Source: Isochrysis galbana (taxonomy: Eukaryota; Haptophyta; Isochrysidales; Isochrysidaceae). From it: a stretch of 64,000 nt of DNA. The stretch covers positions 554,443 through 618,442 of the forward strand of contig CM030940.1 in the NCBI GenBank assembly GCA_018136815.1. The letters run 5' to 3'. Within the stretch, counting starts at the first letter, position 1. Each line of letters opens with the position of its first letter. Positions 21,246 through 32,610 of the stretch are shown here, one piece after another. The notes beneath the pieces were generated by a model. The model searched no databases and was not told where the DNA came from. It worked only from the letters and a program-made list of their open reading frames with translations. Position numbers and translations under genes: made by a program.

Positions 21246-22600
21246 TGTATCCCTCGACTTAAAGCGAATATCAACTTAGCTAAGGTTTGGACTCTCAAGG
21301 AAACGCGGCTACCGGCTAATGAGCTGGCGACGACAACAAGATTCATACGAGCTAATGGAGCGTCGCCAGGCCGTTGGCATTTTCCGCTGCTTGTTGCCAG
21401 TTGCCACTAGAAGTTGTCCACAGCAAACCACAACCTTCTTGATGCAAGATGGGCCGAAATGCCGTTGACAGGCGCTTTTTTTTCGCATTGCCATAATTAA
21501 TGCTATTAGCCCTGTCATTCACTATGGGGGTGCGGGGGGCACCAGTTAATGGGCGAATGGCGGCCTAATAAGTGCTTCCGTATGCGGTTTCTGGGGTCGT
21601 GAGAGATTAGCAGCAACAAAAAACCAATCAGTCAAATAGGGAGGTCCCCGGCTCCGGCAAAAACGTGTGCTCGGAAAAATACCCCATTTCCGCGCATTTT
21701 CCGGGCCTACCGAGACACCGGGTCCGTGCAAAAATAGATAGTAATAGAAAGCTCCCCTCACCCTCGCCCTCATGTATATCAACCTTCTTTTATAAGTGGG
21801 GGTCAACGGGGGCCTCGCGCCCCCCTCTCTCCATCGCGGACACCCGCCCGGGGTCGGCCCGTACATTCAACCCCACAACCCCAGCCCCTGCCCTCTGGCA
21901 GGGGCAGGGCACTCATCAACTCAGCCCAGACCCATCGTGGGCGCGGGCCGCGAGCTGCACTCCCACGCCCGCGCTGGGCCTGCCCTCGAGCTGACTCCCC
22001 CCCTGTCCCTGGTCGCCAGGCATACAGGGGACTTCGGGCGGCTCCCATGGCCAACGAGGCGAGCGTGGGAGAGGCAAGGGGGGGCCAGGGGCTGAGCCCA
22101 GCCTCCTAGCCTCCACTGCCCCTGAGAGCACCCAAAGGACCCCTGAGAGCAGGCCAGGGCGCGCCGCATGGCGACGCGCCGCAGGGACAACGATGGGTGA
22201 GAGTGGAGAGAGGGAGAGGGGGGGGTTTGCACCCCCCCCCCCGATGGAGTGCAGTGAGCAGTGAGAAATGGGCCCCGTTTACGTTAGCAAACGGGCGAGG
22301 GGCGGCTGGCGACAGGAGGGAGACGAGAAGGGAGTGGCTCAGGGGCGAGGAGAGTATCCCAGGTGGCGCAGGCTAATAATAATAAAACAACTGAGCGTTA
22401 GTACCACTACTCCCACTAGCCCGGTACTATCACGACACCCCTCAGCGCACCTGCCCGTACGCCTTGACGTGCGTTGTCACTAGACACATACGAATATGCA
22501 CCCCTACGAATCTCCCCCCTCGCAAACCCCCGGCTCCCATTATAACTCCCCACAAGCTACAATGAGGGAAAACCCATTGAGGCGGACCGACCTACGTCGG
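21246..22600. other. Intergenic region, GC-rich repeats
   Basis: No host gene is seen. G/C-rich, Pro/Gly-coding repeats occupy 21780-22250. About 22370-22445 (TAATAATAATAAAACAACTGAGCG... to ...CCCGGTACTATCACGACACC) is an inverted match to 60722-60785, marking a dispersed element end. Confidence 0.4.
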
Positions 22601-22962
22601 GCGACTCGTTGCAAATGTTTCGGGAGGCATACCGGGTAGGGGCACTACCAGAGGAAACATGCTCGGGAGATATAGCGTTGCTCTATAAGAGTGGGGACGC
22701 GAGGGACCCAAGGAACTATAGGCCCATCACACTACTTCAAACGGATTACAAAATCCTCGCCAAAGTCCTAGTCCTAGCCAACAGACTTAGGAGAACGATC
22801 CATACGATAATCTCCAAGGAACAAGTGGGCTTTGTGCCTAGGCCTAGGCGCTCTACTCCTTCGTGGCTGTCGACCAACAACCAAATTGCCGACATGATGA
22901 CTAAGGCTCTAGAAAAAGGGAAGTTCGTTTCGTTCCGCAACAAGTCGCTCGGATCATTTTAG
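22600..22962 (+). pseudogene. Chimeric retroelement fragment: LINE RT joined to copia RNase H tail
   Basis: One continuous frame ending TAG at 22960-22962. The first about 80 codons are the early finger/palm part of a LINE reverse transcriptase: LPEETCSGDIALLYKSGDA, NYRPITLL, DYKILAKVL, ISKEQVGFVPRPR. The frame then passes directly into a Ty1/copia RNase H C-terminus, STNNQIADMMTKALEKGKF. A purine tract (GATGGGGGAG, 23192-23201) and TGTCAG at 23202 follow, as at a copia polypurine tract and 3' LTR start. No catalytic RT motif (YxDD) is present, so it is inactive. Confidence 0.75.
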
Positions 22963-23201
22963 CGACTTGTCGCACTTCCGCATGTCCCACGACCGGTCAC
23001 CGGTCAACCTGCAAACTCTCTTAGAGTTGACAGGCCTCATGCCGTAGTGGAGCCATTACGCCTTTATCGGCCTAATGAGAATCCTTCGTCGGCCTATGCG
23101 TCATCTCGCTTGAGCTCGATTCAGTCCTGACGTATGCTTGTACCTTTCATTGGGAATGACGTCGGATGGGAAATAGGGATTCGCCTTTGGCGATGGGGGA
23201 G

Positions 23202-23430
23202 TGTCAGAGTTTTCTTGTTGTCCTAGTTTAATCCTAGTGCTGAGGGACCGTGCCTTATCGGCAACGGAGCCCCTACCCCGCGATGGGGGTGTGCGCGATT
23301 GGTGCATGGCTCGTCCGGTGTCCGGTGTATGTGGCTAGGGATGCTAGATGCTAGCCAACAAGACCTCTTACTCTTACAAGACACAAGACTACAACTTCTA
23401 ACGTTTCCCGTTCGTCAGGCAGACAGGGGC
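23202..23430 (+). mobile_element. Probable copia-type 3' LTR
   Basis: Begins TGTCAGAG immediately after the polypurine tract GATGGGGGAG and lies 240 bp downstream of the copia-like RNase H tail. The right end is uncertain; GGCAGACA near 23425 gives a possible ...CA terminus of a LTR of about 225 bp. No second LTR copy is in the window, so the boundary is inference. A run of 33 G follows at 23434-23466. Confidence 0.4.
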
Positions 23431-23432
23431 CG

Positions 23433-23470
<38 letters not shown>

Positions 23471-23644
23471 TTTTACGATCACTCTATGACTGTAACTGCG
23501 TCACTGCCACCTCTACACTCTACACTCTACACCCTAGCTAGAGACAAGTCTCCAGTCTACAGTACATGTCTACTCTACAGGGTCCGTGAAGGATGCAAAG
23601 CATACCGGTAGGGGAGAAGCGGCCCAACGGCCTGGCGCGCGCCG

Positions 23645-25889
23645 ATGGCGTCCGCCGCCGAGAGTTACAAGCAGGAGGGCAACGCGCTCTTCGGTAGGGG
23701 CGAGTTCCTCAAGGCGGCGGCGGCGTACACGAAGGCGATCAAGGCGGCGCCTGACAACCACGTCCTCTACTCGAACAGGGCGCAGGCGAGCCTGCACGAG
23801 CACGCAGAGCGGGAGAGAGAGGGCAGCGCCAGTCTTCTCTCCGTCTCCACTCCCGGCCCCTTGCTCTCTCTCTCCCTCTCTCGGAACCTCGTCTTGCTCG
23901 CTCGCTCGCACCCACACCTCTCGTCCGTTCCGCACCTGGTCTCTCCCCCTCGTTCTGAATCCCCTCTCGTTCCCTCGTACCAAACTCTGCCTGTATTTCT
24001 CTCCCTCTGCCTGTCCGTCTCACGATGCCTCTTGCTCCACCTGTCTTTCAACAGCCAACCCTCGTAACCCTCCCCATTGAGCTCCCACCACCCGCTTTTT
24101 TCACTCTCTCGCCGATTCCCTCACCCACGACTTTCCTCTTGCATCAGTCATGCGCCATTCCTCGGGCTCACCCTCCACTCCATCTTTCCTCTATAGGCCT
24201 TCCTCAAACTCAACAAGGTGACCAAGGCCCTCGAGGATTCGGACAAGTGCATCAGCCTAGACCCGACGTTCGTCAAGGGTTACCACCGGAAAGCGTCCGC
24301 ACTCCACGCACTGGGTGAGAAGGAGAAAAGCGATCAAGCCGTTGCACTCCTCATGAGCGTCATCGGTACGCGCGCCGTCCTGAAAATTAGTGTGACGCTT
24401 CTCATATGGGCTGGTGTATCGGTGGTAGGTTTCGAGCAGCGCGATATCACGAGCCCCTATAAGCCTCACAGGATGAGAATAATGTTCGCCACTGTCGAGC
24501 TCACTGCAGCCTCTTCCCTGAGCGCAGACACCGGAATGGACGACAAGGATTTGGTTCGGTTGGGCGTCTCCATTCACGGCAAGAGCTTTGCACAACAACT
24601 AGACGAGAGGCGCAAAGCAAGGGCACTGCCAGAGCAGCCGCCTGCCACTGCCGCGCCCGCTGCTGTACCGAGTAGCGGTCCCAAGGCGGCGGGTGCCATG
24701 GCGGGGGATGCCAAGGCCGCTGGAGACGGCAAGGGAGGGGCCCGCGCAGGGGACGGGGAGAAGATGTTGCTCAACGAGCAGAGCCCCCCGCCGTGGGCCG
24801 CTGAACCAGAGGAGTTCGCAGCTGGATGCTTGCAGCCCATCCTCAAGGAGTTCATGGTGCGCATTGGCCCTTGCGCACTGTTGGGTTTTGGCGATGAAGT
24901 AGTGCTCGAGATTGCGTCGTGAGGCCGACGCAGCATGGAGTATGACACGCTCCAATGCGGTTAGAAGTTCATCGATAACTTCACACCTGCATCCTTATAC
25001 TCCCCCACGGAGCAGATGAATGGGTTTGCCTCGATGCCCTCCGTGTGCTTCTTACAACCGTCGCCGCCCGTCGTGGGATCTGAAGAGGAGCCCCAGCTCG
25101 GCCAGATCAACATTAAGCCCGCCTTCACGTCTCCCACCAACCTCGCGCAATGCGCTGATTTCCTCCGAAATCAGGTGTGCTGCAAACTGCACCCCATCGA
25201 CCGAACGTTCGATTCCGCCGCGTGTGTCAATGATACTCTCGGGCGCGTAGGGGCTTTTGATGCAACACATCGCTGCCTGATGTGGTGCAGGTCTCTTCCA
25301 CCAAGGCTCGATCTGCCGCCATCTTCGTGCGGAAGGGGGCCATCGAGTATCCTTGCGTATGGAAGGAAAAGTCCAAGAAACAGTGAGATGCTCCCTGCAA
25401 CGACCTACTCCGCGACTGCTCCAGCACTAGCATGGCCAACGAACACTGCAAACGTGGAATCGGTCGTGTAATTGCTGATAGCGAAACAAGTCAAGTCAGG
25501 TCGCTAATACGACCCCGTTCACTCGACCACTGTGCTTCAGATGGGTATTCGACGACAAGTGTGACGGCGTGTTTATGCAGTGCGAGTCATCGACAGATCG
25601 CGTCATCTACTTCACCGTGTTGCAGGCGAGCTGCCAGCCGTGATGCCATGTGCCGCGCCATATGCCTGCGACCGTGGCCGGCCATAGCTACTTGCATACA
25701 TAGCCCCTGTGCACTGCTGGCCGGCGCCTCATGCGTGGCGTGTACTCAAACTCTTCCGACCTGCTCCGTCTTGGCGATGTGCTCGGCGTTACTCAGGAGG
25801 GCCGTAAGGGAAAGCGCGTCATCGGAGAGACGGTACAACTTGATATCTCTGACTTTGCTCTGCTCCCGAAGCTCTTCGGCAAGCAGTAG
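23645..25889 (+). CDS. TPR protein with conserved-looking C-terminal domain
   Basis: Seven exons: 23645-23785, 24197-24365, 24528-24856, 24965-25174, 25291-25382, 25541-25625, 25704-25889. Phases agree throughout and give 403 residues. Residues about 5-105 form three TPR helix pairs (AAESYKQEGNALFGRGEF, AAYTKAIKAAPDNHVLYSNR, ALEDSDKCISLDPTFVKGYH), like the Hsp-cochaperone TPR of STI1 or PP5. A low-complexity Ala/Gly/Pro linker follows. The C-terminal half has motifs that appear only after splicing: INIKPAFTSPTNLAQCADFL, IEYPCVWKEKSKKQWVFDD, CDGVFMQCESSTDRVIYFT, LRLGDVLGVTQEGRKGKRV. I cannot name this domain; co-chaperone or scaffold is a guess. Introns 1 and 6 use GC donors (CAG|GCGAGC). The exon 3/4 and 6/7 joins are the least certain. 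Confidence 0.7.
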
Positions 25890-28800
25890 CTACTGGTGCC
25901 GTTAGCTCATCGAAAACGTTTCAGGAGAGAAGAAGTCTGCGTGGAGTTGGCATGGGCAACGCGGACCCTGCTCTGCTTGGTTCATACAGTTTCTCCCCTG
26001 CCGGACACTCACGGAAGGCATGCTTTGACTTTTGCGCATGGTCTTGTGCCGCGCAACTAGGCCGTAAGAGTGAAGATGGCTAGGCGCACACCCACCATGG
26101 CTTCAACAGCGCGCGCATGCCATAAGCCAGTAAGCGGGGCAGGTGGAAGATAGTGCAAGTGTGTAGCATGCGTACTCGTCCACGTTTCCTTCGGCCGTGT
26201 TCCGTGTGCCTTTCTACTAGCTAGTGCTAGGCACTACTCTTATGATTGGTCGGCATGGAGGGGGGCCTCGCGCCTACCCCACTCTCTCGACTCCCCTCAT
26301 GGGGGGCGAGAACCATCAACTAAGTTTATCACTTGGTTCACCCAAGGGGGGGCACGAGCCCCCCCCCCCTCTCTCTCTCCACTCCTTCCCTGCCGTGGGA
26401 GAGGAACCACCCATCCTCCTCGCATGCCTTTTGGCTTGCGAGGACCAGGCTGCCCGGCTGACCCACTCCCTCCCCCACAGACTCGCCTGATTCGCTCGTC
26501 CTGGCCCGGCGTGGCCAGCCCATTGCTCCAACCCCTCCTCCCCCCCTGTTCGACAGGCAGACAGGTGCAGCGTGGGGATGGGGGCCCCTTAGGCTCAAAA
26601 AAAAATCTGAAGATTCTGGGCTACACATCTACTAGTTACTTATTCTCCCGTCGCTAACTAACACCGCCCTTATCTTCCCTCCCTCCACAACTATCGGTAA
26701 AACGATAGGGTCATGGAGCGCGCGCCGCCGAGGTCGTTTGCCTTCATTTGGTACCCCTCGTTTCCAAATACGCGATGCGGGGCCCCGTTCCGGGCACAAA
26801 AGATCTTCTAGTATTTGAGCAAAGACAGGCACCCCCCTCATAAAACCCGTAACGAAACACACACAAATGCGCTTCTTTTTTTCCCGAGTGGGGTGCGCCA
26901 TAGGGCGCTTTTTTTGCTTTTTTTTTTTGCTTTTTTCGGAGGAACCGGAGGAGATATACCGGAAGGGATGTACCAGAGGAGATACGGTGAGACTGGAAGA
27001 AACCGGAGGGGAAAGAGACCAAATGAAGGCAAGACGCCTCGCCCGCTCTCGCCGCCGCCGCCCTCGCCACCGCCTTCTCCTCCCCCGTCTTCGCCGCCTC
27101 CCTCGTTCCCGCCTCCTGCAACTCATCACACCCGTCCGGTGAGAGATCTCTCTTATACTGCATGTTCTCTCTTATACTGCATGTTTAGGTAATTGTGAAC
27201 CGCAGCGAAACAAGCTGCTATGCGCACGCACGGCTCCGCCACGATCTCGGGCGTGATTGCCTGGAATGGGTGGGGTGCATCGTCCGGGGACGGTCTGGTG
27301 CCGGCTGCGATGGCACGGCCCTCTGCTCGCGCCTCTTGGCGCTCGTCTGCCTGCTGCGCCTTCCTCTCCGCTTGTCGAGCTCGCCGCTGCAACTCCTCCT
27401 GCAGCACCTCGTTGTGCCTGGTCTGCCACCTTAATAAAAATTTTCCAACTGGGAAGATGCGCACCTGCACTGAGCCGCTGGCCGATGCCGCACGCCGACG
27501 CAGGTGAAGACGCAGGTGAAGATGTCACTGCAGGCCCTGCATAGACCCCGGCAGAGCCCGGGGGCGGGCGGGCGGGTCATCTGAGCGCCCCGGCTTGCAT
27601 GCATGGTCATGTCTGGGGCCTAGGCTCCTTCAGACGGCGAAGGGGTAGCGTTGCGCACTCCCGGGGTTGCTGGAGTGCTGGAGCTGCTGTGTCACCCTGG
27701 GCTTGGTGTTGCTGTAGTTGATTGAAGTCTTGCAGCCGGTGCTTTCAAGTACCCAGACAGGCGAATGGACGGTGTTTGTCACTTCTTGACATTGTCGATG
27801 CCATCGTGCACTTTGCGCCCCCCCGTTGCGAGATCATAAAATGTGGTTTATGATCTCCGGCTGAGGCTCGTTCCCCCACTCGAACTCGCTCCCCAGAGCA
27901 AAAGGTTGGTGGAGGCGGTGGGTTGAACTAGTATCCATTATGCCACGCGAGAGTTTACGTAGCCACAGGGCCCGTGAGGAGGGCTGAGGACCACCCTATA
28001 TACTCTTGGGCTTTTCTCTTCTTTCTTTCACTCTTCTTCTTTCTTTCTTCCGCTCTGTTACGGAAGGCGTGGCGGGCAAAGGTAAGAAGATACGGGGAGG
28101 GGGGCGCGGGAACCCTCAAGGGAGTAAAGAGGGCGGGATGGGTAAGAAACAACGAAAGTGGACCTAGGGACCGCGCCGGGAAGATGGGGAGGGTCTCCCC
28201 CGCGGCCCCGGGGCAGGGGTCCTTGGGGATGCACGAAAGATGGGGGGGAAGAGGAAAGAGAGGGGGTCGCTGAGGCGGGCCTTTGCCCGAAACGGACCTT
28301 CGGGGGATCCCGGCGGGGAGAGAGACTCCCCCTACCCGCAACAGATGTGCTGTTTGTGTTCCCCGAGAAGAACGCAATAACAATAGCTAGTAGCAGCAGC
28401 CAGCATCTCCATGAAAAGTTTTTTTTTAGTCCAAAGCATGGCTTCAAGATTTTTTAACGCCTCGCTGCGTCAACGCTATGGTGACCATACGCCTGGCCCA
28501 CAGCTTATACTTATGACGCTGCGTTGATGTTGCAACAATCTTGCGCTCACTATTGCTTGAGATAGCCTGACATTCTCCACTTCTCCAAACGTTATCATCG
28601 ACAACACGATGATTTCGACGCGGTTGTCCCGCAAATTTATCGCCTTGGAGTGCGTGGTGCCGCAGATGGTGCCGCAGAGCTCTAGGTGTCTGAAAGGAAT
28701 GAGCGCCTCATGCCAATCCTATGCACATACTTCACAAAGCACAGTCGTAGTCCGATAACAGTTCAAATACAATTCTGGTCAAGTCCATGCGGGGCAGTGT

Positions 28801-28965
28801 GGTATTGATTGTAACGTGGAAGGCCACTCAGCTTACCCATGTGATAAGTGTTCAAATTGTCAGATACTGTCACAAACAGTCGAAGACAGAAGCTTCAAGT
28901 TGTTGGAGTTGTCATGATCAGTCGAACACGCGAGCCTCAGGTGAGACGATGGCGCGCTCTCGCGG
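25890..28965. other. Intergenic region with dispersed repeats
   Basis: No host gene is firmly supported. About 26597-26695 is an inverted partner of 4555-4655. About 26735-26850 is an inverted copy of the repeat at 866-973. About 27189-27240 shares a block with 10998-11050 (GTGAACCGCAG.GAAACAAGCT). A minus-strand stretch near 27250-27440 encodes a Glu/Arg/Ala-rich coiled-coil-like string (EVLQEELQRRARQAERKAQQ) that might be a gag or exon fragment. About 28180-28345 matches 60785-60970 (TCGCTGAGGCGGGCCTT... to ...CCCCCTACCCGCAACA). Confidence 0.45.
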
Positions 28966-30806
28966 TCAAAACACGGCTGATCCCGTTCTACTCATGCTGC
29001 TTGGCTCCCACTGACTTATCTTTTGCAATGATTGGAAAATGGTCGCTCCTGTCATTGTTGTAGGCCCGATGGGCATCGGCATATCCATGCCGAGAGCACG
29101 AATCCAATCGTAGACGAGAGGAGCCATGACCTTCTTGATTGTGCTGCTCCTAGTGCAGGCGCTCGTCAAGCACCGGGAGACATTCTCGCGGGTGTGCATG
29201 GACGACATGCACAACGTGAACTCAGCTTGCTCTTCCCATCCCCGCAAGAAGGCAGCAGCATCGGCTCCCACGCCGGCGGCCATGTTCCCTGGCGTAGCCT
29301 TCAAATACGGGTCGTCCTCCGTTGCGCACGCCGCGTCGATGTACATATTAAAGATCTTGAGCACAGCGGAGATGGGGGCATTCACTGCACCAAGACACCG
29401 ACCAAGGGCCGAGGCGAAGCTATACGGACTTGCATCCCTACTGACGAGATGACGCATAGGTTTGAGCCACTTGGGCAGTAAGCAACCGGATTGAAGCCCA
29501 TCTAGGCCGAGAACCACCTCCTCCACGAGCGTCTTGTTCCAGATATCTTCATCTGCGGCTGAGCCGCAAGGGCCCGTCGTGAACCCTTGCAGATATGCCA
29601 TCAACACAGATGCAATAGAAGCGCAGCTGGACCCACCATTCTCGACGTCGGAGATGCAAATGAAGCGGAGCCACATGAGGACCCACCATGAAAGCTCGGA
29701 GCTGTCTGTGAGAGGCGGCGGTGGCTCGCGCTCGATCTCCGCGACGGCGTGCCCGAGGGCCCACGTGCTCTCATAGTCGTAGATGCATTCAGCGCCGTAC
29801 CAGTACTCAGTAAGGAACACGGCACGCTGCGCACACGGGAAGGCACAGAGTAAGCTTCTGCGGCATCGCTTGGTAGATGCATGAGCAAGGACCAAGTATT
29901 ACGGGGAGGACAGGCCGAGCCGGGCACGGAAGCGGGATGTAGTCCGTGGCACGCCACCTGCATGGGAGCCGACAAGGAATGCGACAAGAAATTGTCGATC
30001 AGTTCGCGATGAGAGAGTAGCCCAACCGAAACGAACGGATCGGCCAAGCGACGCAAATCGACAGCCCACGAGCACAGACAGTAGAGTCCTCCATCATTCA
30101 TCTCGAGTATTCCAAACGGGGCTTTCGAATCAATCGATCCTTTGCTGCACATGTAGAGGCACTCGTCCAAGATGTCAGCATTTATTGCGGCTAAAGCCCT
30201 CCTTTCCCGGTCCTTCTTGGAGAAGGTGATGTCGCCCTCTCCCGACCCGCAGAAATGATCCATCAGACCTTTGGGACCTATCATGACCTGAAGTACATCA
30301 GCGATGGAGCAACTGGACCCCATGAATTGCGAGCTGACCCACATCACAAGCATTGAGAGGTGGACGAGGTCGCTGTTGCAGTGCTCTGCGCCCATATGCG
30401 CTCGCTGGAGGTCGAAGTCGTCGTCGTAGCTGGAGGCGCACATGGCAGCGAAGAGATCTGGGGTCCACTCGTGCCGCGAACGACATTGCAGTGTGGCGTG
30501 GCTCAGCTCGTTCGTCTCGCATCCCCATGCCCATGCATTACGCATGAATTCGTGTCCAAGAAAGTCATGGACAAACTGGGCAGGCCGCATGCGAATAGCG
30601 ACGGCGGCTAGGAAGTGTCCAATGTGCTCGCTCCGACAATGATCGGCCATAGACCAGGTCCACGTGCGCGTCAGCTGTGTATGGAGATCGGAGGAAGAGA
30701 GGACGAGGCAGGCGAGATCCGTGTAGTCGAGGTGGGAGGCAATTAGCCAGAGGACCTCGGGAGGGAGGAGGCTGAGCTGGAGCGTCGAGGGGGCGGACTG
30801 AGCCAT
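28966..30806 (-). CDS. F-box protein
   Basis: Two exons on the minus strand: 30806-29958 (ATG at 30806, 283 codons) and 29826-28966 (286 codons plus stop), joined in phase 0 across a 131-bp intron (CAG|GTGGCG ... GCGCAG|CGT); total 569 residues. The intron removes a frame conflict where two long frames overlap. Residues about 10-50 fit an F-box: LSLLPPEVLWLIASHLDYTD followed by LACLVLSSSDLHTQL. F-box proteins connect substrates to SKP1-cullin ubiquitin ligases. The rest is rich in Trp, Cys and Met with predicted helices and no recognisable LRR, kelch or WD repeats, so the substrate-binding part is unknown. The plus-strand ORFs over this gene are shadows. Confidence 0.7.
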
Positions 30807-32439
30807 CGGGAAGGGATAAGCGCGGCCGTGGTGGGCGTGGCGGTTGGGGGGAGGGAGAGGAGGAGGAGGAGGAGGAGAGAGGAAGCGGGAAGGGCCAGGA
30901 GCCCGGGGGAAGGGAGCGGGGGAAGAAGGGGAAATGGGGGATGGGAGAAGGGGAAGAGGCGCGGAGAGGGGGGGGGGAGGGGGAGAGAAGGGGGGGGGAG
31001 GGGAGGGAGGGGGGGGGGGAGGGGGGAGGGGGGAGGGGGGGAGGGCGCTGGGACTGAGTGGGGGCTATGGGAGTCGAGCCGCGGCGCGGGCGGAGGGCGG
31101 CCCGCGGGGGAAAGCGGAGGAGATTGCTCGATCCACCGAATGACAAAGATGTCGGCACCGTGGGAACGCGCCGTCATTGCGAAGCTTCCAATGAACTTCG
31201 ATCTCTGAGCCTTGAGATTGTGAGAGTCGCACCCGAGGCTCCTCGGAACGGGCGCAGTTGCACCAGTTGCTCCTCGGAACGCGGCTGGAGGTGAGGCGGC
31301 ACGTGGCTGTGACGAAGCTTCGGCGTTCCACAACTGCCGAGATCTTCCGAGCAGATTCTATAGCACCCGCTGAACTGCTCGCAAACCCGTCGGCGGAAAG
31401 TAAGGCGATCTTATAGAGCAGCTGTTTTTCTATGGGCCGCAGATCGACTTCAAAAGCTGGCGAGATGACGTTGCACGAGGCCGACCGAGGGCGCCCCCCC
31501 CCGCGCCGCGCGCCCCCTCCCTCGCTGCCCCCCCCCCCTGCCATCAGGGCGCGGGAAGAGGGAGGTCGACGATCTCGGCGCCGATGCAACTCGGACGTGC
31601 TGTGACCGCTCGCCCCGTGATCTCGTGGATGTGTGGAGGTTGCCCACGCCCTTCAAACTTGGGTGATGCGACTGTCGACCGCGGCTTCCGTCCAAAACAT
31701 GAGAGAAGGGCGCGGTGGGTGCCGAGGCTCGCCCCACCACTCCGCAGCAGTGAGGGAACGCAGCGCCTTCAGAGTTTGGAGCTTCCCCCTCTCACAGGGG
31801 GATCGTGGGAAGTGCATCGCGAGGGGCGTAATGGCGTACTACTGCCCGACACGGTCAAACAGAGTTGAGGGGTTTTTTAGTGGGTTTTTTTTGTGGGGGT
31901 CTCAGAGTGGAGGGAATTGGAGGAGTTTTTCAGCAGAAACTTCCCAACAAAGTACACCCAGCAAGCACATATCCGGGGCCCGTTGGGACCCAGACCCCCT
32001 CTCCCCTGGGCCCCCACAAGAAGACGTAACTAAATACCCTCGAAAGACGCTGAAGTCGTACAGTCGCAACAACGTGCAACGTGATCTACGAGTCGGACAT
32101 CCAAGCCATGCGCCGCATAGGGATCGAAAGCGGCGCCCACCGTGTAACAGAGTTGATGGATATCTACTATCTACCTCGAGGGAGGGTCTTGCTTGGACCT
32201 CGGAGAACGAAAAGAAGACGAAGAAGATGAAGATTTAAGGCTGGCTTATATCTGCCTTAATTAATGAAAGGTCTGAAAGGCGCGTTATTTTGAAAGGTCT
32301 GAAAGTGCGCGGCGCGATGTGTCCACCGTAGATATTAAAAGTCTGCAATAGGGTGAGTATGTGAATATTGTTGTATAAATGACTATGGACAAGCAAACTC
32401 CCGGAGTTCTGGAAACGAGCGCTGCACAATATACAATAT
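30807..32439. other. GA/G-rich promoter-side region and unassigned sequence
   Basis: About 30840-31060 is a purine-rich GGA/GGGGA tract just upstream of the F-box gene. From 31060 to 32430 open frames occur on both strands, but none shows domain-like sequence. The segment 32383-32439 is the unique flank into which the retroelement array runs. Confidence 0.4.
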
Positions 32440-32610
32440 TGACGAATTGGGATGGCCCATAGGGCCTGAGGGCAATGAGGAAGGAGGCATGCCGGCGGCA
32501 GGCGCGGCGGAGGAGACGACTTCAGAGGGGCTGACGGGCTGAAGCCCGTCCGCAGAGGAAGGCGGGCAGGCGGGCTTGGGCGAGGGCGAGGACGGCGGCG
32601 AGAGCGACAT
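32440..32610 (-). pseudogene. Truncated gag start (array left edge)
   Basis: From the ATG at 32610 the frame reads MSLSPPSSPSPKPACPPSSA and continues to the array edge at 32440, where it enters unique flanking sequence. It is the same Pro/Ser-rich gag start that is longer at 39740-40358. A diverged copy at 10190-10510 ends at almost the same point. Confidence 0.6.

Noticed and set aside
23170-23310. tRNA-like primer-binding or tRNA gene
   Set aside because: No cloverleaf or A/B box pair could be made; I found no convincing tRNA or rRNA gene in the window.
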